Below the pieces are notes generated by a model, which saw only the letters and a list, made by a program, of their open reading frames with translations, had not been told where the DNA came from and did not search any database. Both the position numbers and the translations under genes were made by a program. This document shows positions 5,593 to 9,529 of a stretch of DNA of 9,529 nt, in pieces (within the stretch, counting starts at the first letter, position 1; each line of letters starts with the position of its first letter). The DNA is taken from positions 1-9,529 of the forward strand of contig JAHFAB010000046.1 of the NCBI GenBank assembly GCA_023250795.1. The letters are read 5' to 3'. The DNA comes from Bacteriovoracaceae bacterium (lineage in GTDB: Bacteria; Bdellovibrionota; UBA1018).

Positions 5593-5593
5593 T

Positions 5594-6448
5594 ATGGATT
5601 CTTCTCTTGTGTTTACAAAATGGGTCGTTCCTGTCTTGATTCTGTGCGTTATTTCTTCTGCTCGCGCGAATCCTCCTGTAAACAATTCTAAAATTCCCCC
5701 CGAACTCCAGGGCGTTGGTATTACGGAGCATCTTGGCGATAAAGTGAGTATCCAAGATCTTTCGTTTAGGGACGAAGCTGGAAAAACTGTGGCATTGTCC
5801 CAGTACTTTGGTGGCGGAAAACCGATTTTATTGAGTTTGGTTTATTATGAGTGCCCTAATCTCTGTAATTTGCTCCTCAACGGATTGGTAGCTGGGCTCA
5901 GGTCTTTGCCCTGGAACCCAGGAGAACAGTTTGAACTCATCAGCGTGAGCATTGATCCCAAAGAAGGTCCAGATCTCGCTGCAAAAAAGAAAGCAGCTTA
6001 TTTGAACTCATACGGGAGACCCCAAGGCGCTATGGGGTGGCATTTTTTGACAGGTGAAGAAAAACAAATTCAAAAGCTCGCATCTCAGGTTGGTTTCGGT
6101 TATCGTTATGATGAACAAGAAAAACAGTTTGCCCATAGTGCTGCACTTTACGTCCTTACTCCTGAAGGAAAGATTTCGCGGTACCTGTATGGGATCCAGT
6201 TTTTTGAAAAAGATTTGAGGCTGGCTTTGTTGGAAGCTTCGAATGGGAAAATCGGCTCGATTGTGGATCGTTTTTTGTTGTTTTGTTATCGGTATGACCC
6301 ACACACGAGAAAGTATTCTGTCTATTTGAGTAATATCATGAGGGCAGGAGCGGCCGGAACTGTTTTAGTTTTTGGGAGTTATCTTTTGCTTTTTTGGCGT
6401 AGACAGCGAGGACTTGCAGTAGAACACCAAGGGGGTTCTTTTTCATGA
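5594..6448 (+). CDS. SCO1/SenC-family copper chaperone for cytochrome c oxidase
   Basis: This 284-residue thioredoxin-fold protein delivers copper to, or maintains the redox state of, the CuA centre of cytochrome oxidase. The N-terminal hydrophobic segment (residues 7-24, ending SSARA) is a signal peptide or anchor. The copper motif CPNLC gives Cys87 and Cys91, and the third ligand is His181 in QFAHSAALYVL. SVSIDPKEGPD (118-127) and the late LFCYRYDPHTRKYS (229-242) are typical of bacterial Sco relatives in oxidase operons. A second hydrophobic helix (about 252-267) followed by WRRQR suggests a C-terminal membrane anchor with the domain outside the cytoplasm. AGGAGAG lies six bases before ATG 5594. 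The TGA overlaps the coxB start (ATGA), so the chaperone and its client subunit are translationally linked. Confidence 0.93.
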   Translation: MDSSLVFTKWVVPVLILCVISSARANPPVNNSKIPPELQGVGITEHLGDKVSIQDLSFRDEAGKTVALSQYFGGGKPILLSLVYYECPNLCNLLLNGLVAGLRSLPWNPGEQFELISVSIDPKEGPDLAAKKKAAYLNSYGRPQGAMGWHFLTGEEKQIQKLASQVGFGYRYDEQEKQFAHSAALYVLTPEGKISRYLYGIQFFEKDLRLALLEASNGKIGSIVDRFLLFCYRYDPHTRKYSVYLSNIMRAGAAGTVLVFGSYLLLFWRRQRGLAVEHQGGSFS

Positions 6449-7425
6449 TTTTTAGCGAAGCATTGGCGGCAGATTCTTTACCCATTCAAGGATCAGAGAT
6501 TGCAGCAAGGTGGGATCATCTTTATCTCTTTTTATTTTGGCTTAGTGTATTTTTCTTTGTCCTAGTTGTGGGCGGGATGATCTATTTTGCGATCAAATTT
6601 CGTCATCAGAAAAAACATCAGCCGACCTACATTACACACAATCATTTATTAGAGTTAATTTGGAGCGTCATTCCCACGATTATACTCATGGTGATTTTTG
6701 TTTGGGGTTATTCTGTCTATCACGCAATGATTACCCCTCCAGACGATGCATACGAAGTGCGAGTGATCGGCAAGCAATGGTTTTGGCAGTTTCAGTATGA
6801 CGATGGCAGAATGACCGTCGACAAAGTGTTTGTCCCGGTCAATAAACCCGTAAAATTTATCATGTCATCAGAGGATGTCGTTCACAGTTTTTTTGTTCCT
6901 AACTTTCGTGTGAAGCAGGACGTCGTTCCTGGGATGTACACCAGCGTTTGGTTCGAAGCGACTGTTCCGGGTAGACATCAGATCTATTGTGCAGAGTATT
7001 GTGGAACTCGTCATTCTCTGATGTTAGCCGATCTCTACGTTTTAGAGCCTGAGCAATGGATAGCTTGGAAAGCAGGAAAAAAACTTACAGGCATTTCAGA
7101 GGCTGGTGGGGGTAATCCACCGAGCTCTGGTGGAGATCTAGTGGATCAGGGCAGAAAGGTTACTACTGTAAAAGGCTGTGTGGCCTGTCACTCTGATGAT
7201 GGTTCTCCGAAGGTAGGACCGACTTACAAAGGATTGTTTGGAGCTAAGGTAGAACTCACCAATGGCTCTACGGTGATTGCGGATGAAAATTACATCAGAG
7301 AATCAATTGAAAATCCGCAGGCGAAAATCGTAAAAGGATTTGGCCCAGTCATGCCCTCTTTCAAGGGCTTGATCAATGAAGAAGAGATGAATGCGGTCAT
7401 AGCCTACATTAAAAGTGTAAAATAG
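6445..7425 (+). CDS. coxB: Cytochrome c oxidase subunit II with CuA site and fused cytochrome c domain (caa3 type)
   Basis: This subunit takes electrons from the periplasmic side and passes them to CoxA. Its 326 residues hold two membrane helices (about 25-50 and 67-92), a cupredoxin domain, and a C-terminal cytochrome c domain. The CuA ligands are all visible: His147 in VVHSFF, then CAEYCGTRHSLM with Cys182, Glu184, Cys186, His190 and Met193. The aromatic electron-entry run QWFWQFQYD is at 111-119. The extra domain carries the haem-c motif CVACH (245-249) with Met303 (VMPSF) as likely sixth ligand, which makes the enzyme caa3-type, so it may accept electrons from a soluble cytochrome c or directly from a bc1/alternative complex. 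A Gly/Pro/Ser-rich linker joins the domains (about 221-230). ATG 6445 overlaps the Sco stop, with AAGGGGG upstream. CoxA follows after 12 bases. Confidence 0.97.
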   Translation: MIFSEALAADSLPIQGSEIAARWDHLYLFLFWLSVFFFVLVVGGMIYFAIKFRHQKKHQPTYITHNHLLELIWSVIPTIILMVIFVWGYSVYHAMITPPDDAYEVRVIGKQWFWQFQYDDGRMTVDKVFVPVNKPVKFIMSSEDVVHSFFVPNFRVKQDVVPGMYTSVWFEATVPGRHQIYCAEYCGTRHSLMLADLYVLEPEQWIAWKAGKKLTGISEAGGGNPPSSGGDLVDQGRKVTTVKGCVACHSDDGSPKVGPTYKGLFGAKVELTNGSTVIADENYIRESIENPQAKIVKGFGPVMPSFKGLINEEEMNAVIAYIKSVK

Positions 7426-7437
7426 GAGTCTCAAAAA

Positions 7438-9048
7438 ATGTCTTCTACTCATGCTCAAAGTGGAACTGGAACAAATTACCTCAATTGTACAAAAGGAATG
7501 AGTTCTTGGCTTCACACCTTGGATCACAAACGAATTGGGATCATGTACTTGTTTACTGTTCTCAGTTTTTTCTTGCTCGGTGGTTTTTTTGCCCTTCTGA
7601 TTCGTTGGCATTTGTTTTCTCCTGATCACCATCTGTTGTCTGCAGGGAATTACAATAAGGCTTTTACCTACCACGGCGCGATCATGGTTTTTCTTGTGAT
7701 TATTCCTGCGATTCCAGCTGCGATGGGAAATTTTGTTTTACCCATGATGATTGGTGCAAAAGACGTGGCTTTTCCTCGCCTCAATCTCTTCTCTTATTAT
7801 ATTTTTGTATTGGGCGCGATTATTGCTCTCTGCTCTCTTTTCTTTGGTGGTGCAGATACGGGTTGGACTTTTTATACCCCTTATTCGATTCATGCCGGGA
7901 CAACAGTTATTTTTGTGGTTTTAGGCGCTTTTGTGGCGGGATTTTCTTCTATTTTAACAGGATTAAACTTTATCGTCACACTCCATAAATTACGTGCTCC
8001 GGGTATGACCTGGTCTCGCCTACCGCTTTTTTGCTGGGCTCTTTATGCTACGAGCATTATCCAAGTCTTAGCGACCCCAGTTTTAGCTATTACTTTATTG
8101 CTCCTTATTTTTGAGCAGGTGTTTAAAATCGGAATTTTTGACCCCAAGCTCGGCGGTGACGCTGTTTTGTTTCAACATTTTTTTTGGTTTTACTCACACC
8201 CCGCCGTCTACATTATGATTCTCCCCTCGATGGGAATCATTTCAGAAGTGATTCCTGTTTTTACTCGTAAACCGATTTTCGGATACAAGGCCATTGCGTA
8301 CTCTTCGTTTGGAATAGCATTGATTGCATTTATCGTTTGGGGGCACCATCTCTTTGTGAGTGGACAGTCCGAGATGGCCAATTTTGTGTTTTCTCTGCTC
8401 ACCATGTTTGTCGCAGTTCCTACGGGGATCAAGGTTTTTAGTTGGGTGGCGACGATGTACAAAGGGTCGATTCGTTTCAATGCTCCTTTCCTCTATGCGC
8501 TCGGGTTCTTAGAGCTTTTTACGATTGGAGGGATGACGGGAGTTTTCTTGGCAACTCTTGCGATAGATGTTCACCTGACTGACACTTACTTTGTGATTGC
8601 TCACTTTCACTACGTGATGGTCGGTGGGACTTTGATGGGTCTCATGGCAGGACTCCACTACTGGTTTCCTAAAATGTCAGGGAAAATGTATTGCGAAACT
8701 TCGGCTCTGATTTCGTTTGTTTTGATTATTACTGGGTTTAATGTGACTTTTTTCCCTCAGTTCATTTTAGGGGCTCAGGGCATGCCAAGGCGTTATTGGA
8801 GCTACCTGCCTGAGTTTACGTTGCTCAATCAAATTTCAACCGTAGGATCTTGGTTTTTAGGAGCAGGGTTTTTGTTCTCGGCTTACTATTTTATTCAGGC
8901 TTTGAGAAAAGGGGAGCAAGCACCGGATAATCCATGGGATTCTAAGTCGTTAGAGTGGTGGTCTCCTTCGCCGCCCCCGGTAGAAAACTTTCTCAAAGAC
9001 CCAGTCGTGACGACTTGGACTTATGAATACCGTTCAGCTAAAGTATAA
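7438..9048 (+). CDS. coxA: Cytochrome c oxidase subunit I, A2-type haem-copper oxygen reductase
   Basis: This is the catalytic subunit that reduces oxygen to water and pumps protons, 536 residues with about twelve membrane helices. The low-spin haem a ligands are His79 (TYHG) and His391. CuB is held by His254, His303 and His304 (WGHH), and the high-spin haem by His389 (AHFHYV). Tyr258 in HPAVY is the expected residue cross-linked to His254. The K-channel lysine is Lys332 in [10 protein letters not shown], and the D-channel entrance Asp is in [11 protein letters not shown] (Asp109). The segment FYSHPAVY (251-258) has Tyr-Ser before HP and Ala where A1 enzymes have the key Glu, the mark of A2 oxidases. 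The Shine-Dalgarno AGGAG overlaps the coxB stop, eight bases from ATG 7438. coxC follows 17 bases after the TAA. Confidence 0.98.
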   Translation: MSSTHAQSGTGTNYLNCTKGMSSWLHTLDHKRIGIMYLFTVLSFFLLGGFFALLIRWHLFSPDHHLLSAGNYNKAFTYHGAIMVFLVIIPAIPAAMGNFVLPMMIGAKDVAFPRLNLFSYYIFVLGAIIALCSLFFGGADTGWTFYTPYSIHAGTTVIFVVLGAFVAGFSSILTGLNFIVTLHKLRAPGMTWSRLPLFCWALYATSIIQVLATPVLAITLLLLIFEQVFKIGIFDPKLGGDAVLFQHFFWFYSHPAVYIMILPSMGIISEVIPVFTRKPIFGYKAIAYSSFGIALIAFIVWGHHLFVSGQSEMANFVFSLLTMFVAVPTGIKVFSWVATMYKGSIRFNAPFLYALGFLELFTIGGMTGVFLATLAIDVHLTDTYFVIAHFHYVMVGGTLMGLMAGLHYWFPKMSGKMYCETSALISFVLIITGFNVTFFPQFILGAQGMPRRYWSYLPEFTLLNQISTVGSWFLGAGFLFSAYYFIQALRKGEQAPDNPWDSKSLEWWSPSPPPVENFLKDPVVTTWTYEYRSAKV

Positions 9049-9065
9049 ATAAGGGGAAGATAAAA

Positions 9066-9529
9066 ATGGCACACCATCACGCGCATCATTATATAAGTGC
9101 AGAGGCTGAATTCGAAGCTTCGAAGCAGGGGATGTGGATTTTCTTAGTGACCGAAGTTCTTATGCTCGGTGGACTCTTTGTGGCGTACAGTGTTTTCCGA
9201 GGATTGTATGCAGAAATGTTTCATGAAGCCCATAAGTTATTGAATGTCAGAATGGGTGGATTAAACACAGTGGTTCTCATCACGAGCAGTTTGACGATGG
9301 CTTTGGGCGTGAGCTCAGCGCAAAAAGGGGAACGTGGCAAATCAGGGAAGTTTCTAATAGCGACGTTTCTTTTGGCCTGTTGTTTTTTAGTCGTCAAATA
9401 TTTCGAATACTCTGCCAAATTTGAGCATGGCCTTCTTACTGCTGGTTTTTTTCATAATGAACATTTGACTCACCCGAAGGCGCCTTTGTTTTTTTCTATG
9501 TACTTTGTGATGACTGGGATTCATGGTTT
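9066..9529 (+). CDS. coxC: Cytochrome c oxidase subunit III, N-terminal part (cut by window end)
   Basis: The first 154 codons of a subunit III gene are present and the frame stays open to the edge. A His-rich start (AHHHAHHY) is followed by SKQGMWIFLVTEVLMLGGLF (helix I), a second helix at GLNTVVLITSSLTMALGV, and a third around FLLACCFLVVKYFEYSAKFEHG. VKYFEY corresponds to the conserved lipid-facing V-K-x-x-E-Y element, and MYFVMTGIHG at the end is the start of the typical T-G-x-H-G helix. The protein stabilises subunit I and its oxygen and proton paths. AAGGGGAAG lies a few bases before ATG 9066. It is the fourth visible gene of the oxidase operon; further subunits or assembly genes probably lie beyond the window. 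Confidence 0.93.
   Translation, partial: MAHHHAHHYISAEAEFEASKQGMWIFLVTEVLMLGGLFVAYSVFRGLYAEMFHEAHKLLNVRMGGLNTVVLITSSLTMALGVSSAQKGERGKSGKFLIATFLLACCFLVVKYFEYSAKFEHGLLTAGFFHNEHLTHPKAPLFFSMYFVMTGIHG

Noticed and set aside
5477..5755. Long N-terminal extension of the small exported protein
   Set aside because: It covers the divergent region and the start of the Sco gene, and would bury a good signal peptide; the Shine-Dalgarno before 5476 decides the start.

Overview
The window looks like a chromosomal segment of an aerobic Gram-negative bacterium with moderate-to-low GC. The evidence is a caa3-type cytochrome oxidase operon, exported proteins with Sec-type signals, and one probable lipoprotein. 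Gene content and style would fit Bdellovibrionota or a related deltaproteobacterial lineage. That placement is an impression, not something the sequence proves.

Left part (1-1736, + strand). The 3' end of an unrecognised gene is followed by a putative secreted or lipid-anchored metzincin-type metalloprotease. This overlaps by ATGA with a six-helix membrane protein of the NicO/UreH-like metal transporter type. The transporter gene converges on the next block, and the two 3' ends overlap by 10 bp.

Middle block (4594 down to 1727, - strand). This is a compact four-gene unit: MazE-like antitoxin, MazF toxin, class I SAM-dependent methyltransferase, nitronate monooxygenase-like flavoenzyme. Genes overlap or are separated by at most 19 nt, so they are probably co-transcribed. 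The promoter in front of mazE is unusually clear: TTGACA, a 17-bp spacer, TACACT, and a perfect 17-bp palindrome over the -10 and the start codon. The predicted transcription start falls on the A of the ATG, so the antitoxin mRNA is probably leaderless and the palindrome is probably its autoregulatory operator.

Structured intergenic regions (4643-4783 and 5117-5167). Upstream of mazE lies a perfect inverted repeat with two 46-bp arms around a 49-nt loop. A DUF971 (GBBH-N-like) gene follows, then a second hairpin with 19-bp arms, then a small exported cysteine-containing protein of unknown function. These genes are all on the - strand.

Right part (5594-9529, + strand). This is a terminal oxidase operon in the order SCO1/SenC copper chaperone, coxB with CuA and a fused cytochrome c domain, coxA, and coxC (cut by the window end). 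CoxA carries YSHP-A-VY where A1-type oxidases have the glutamate of the HPEVY motif, so it belongs to the A2 (caa3) group. The Sco protein would load the CuA site of the subunit encoded by the next, overlapping gene.

The most interesting signals are the leaderless-looking mazEF promoter-operator, the 46-bp perfect palindrome beside it, and the placing of two metabolic-type genes downstream of a toxin-antitoxin pair. I see no tRNA, rRNA, CRISPR array, transposase or phage gene.
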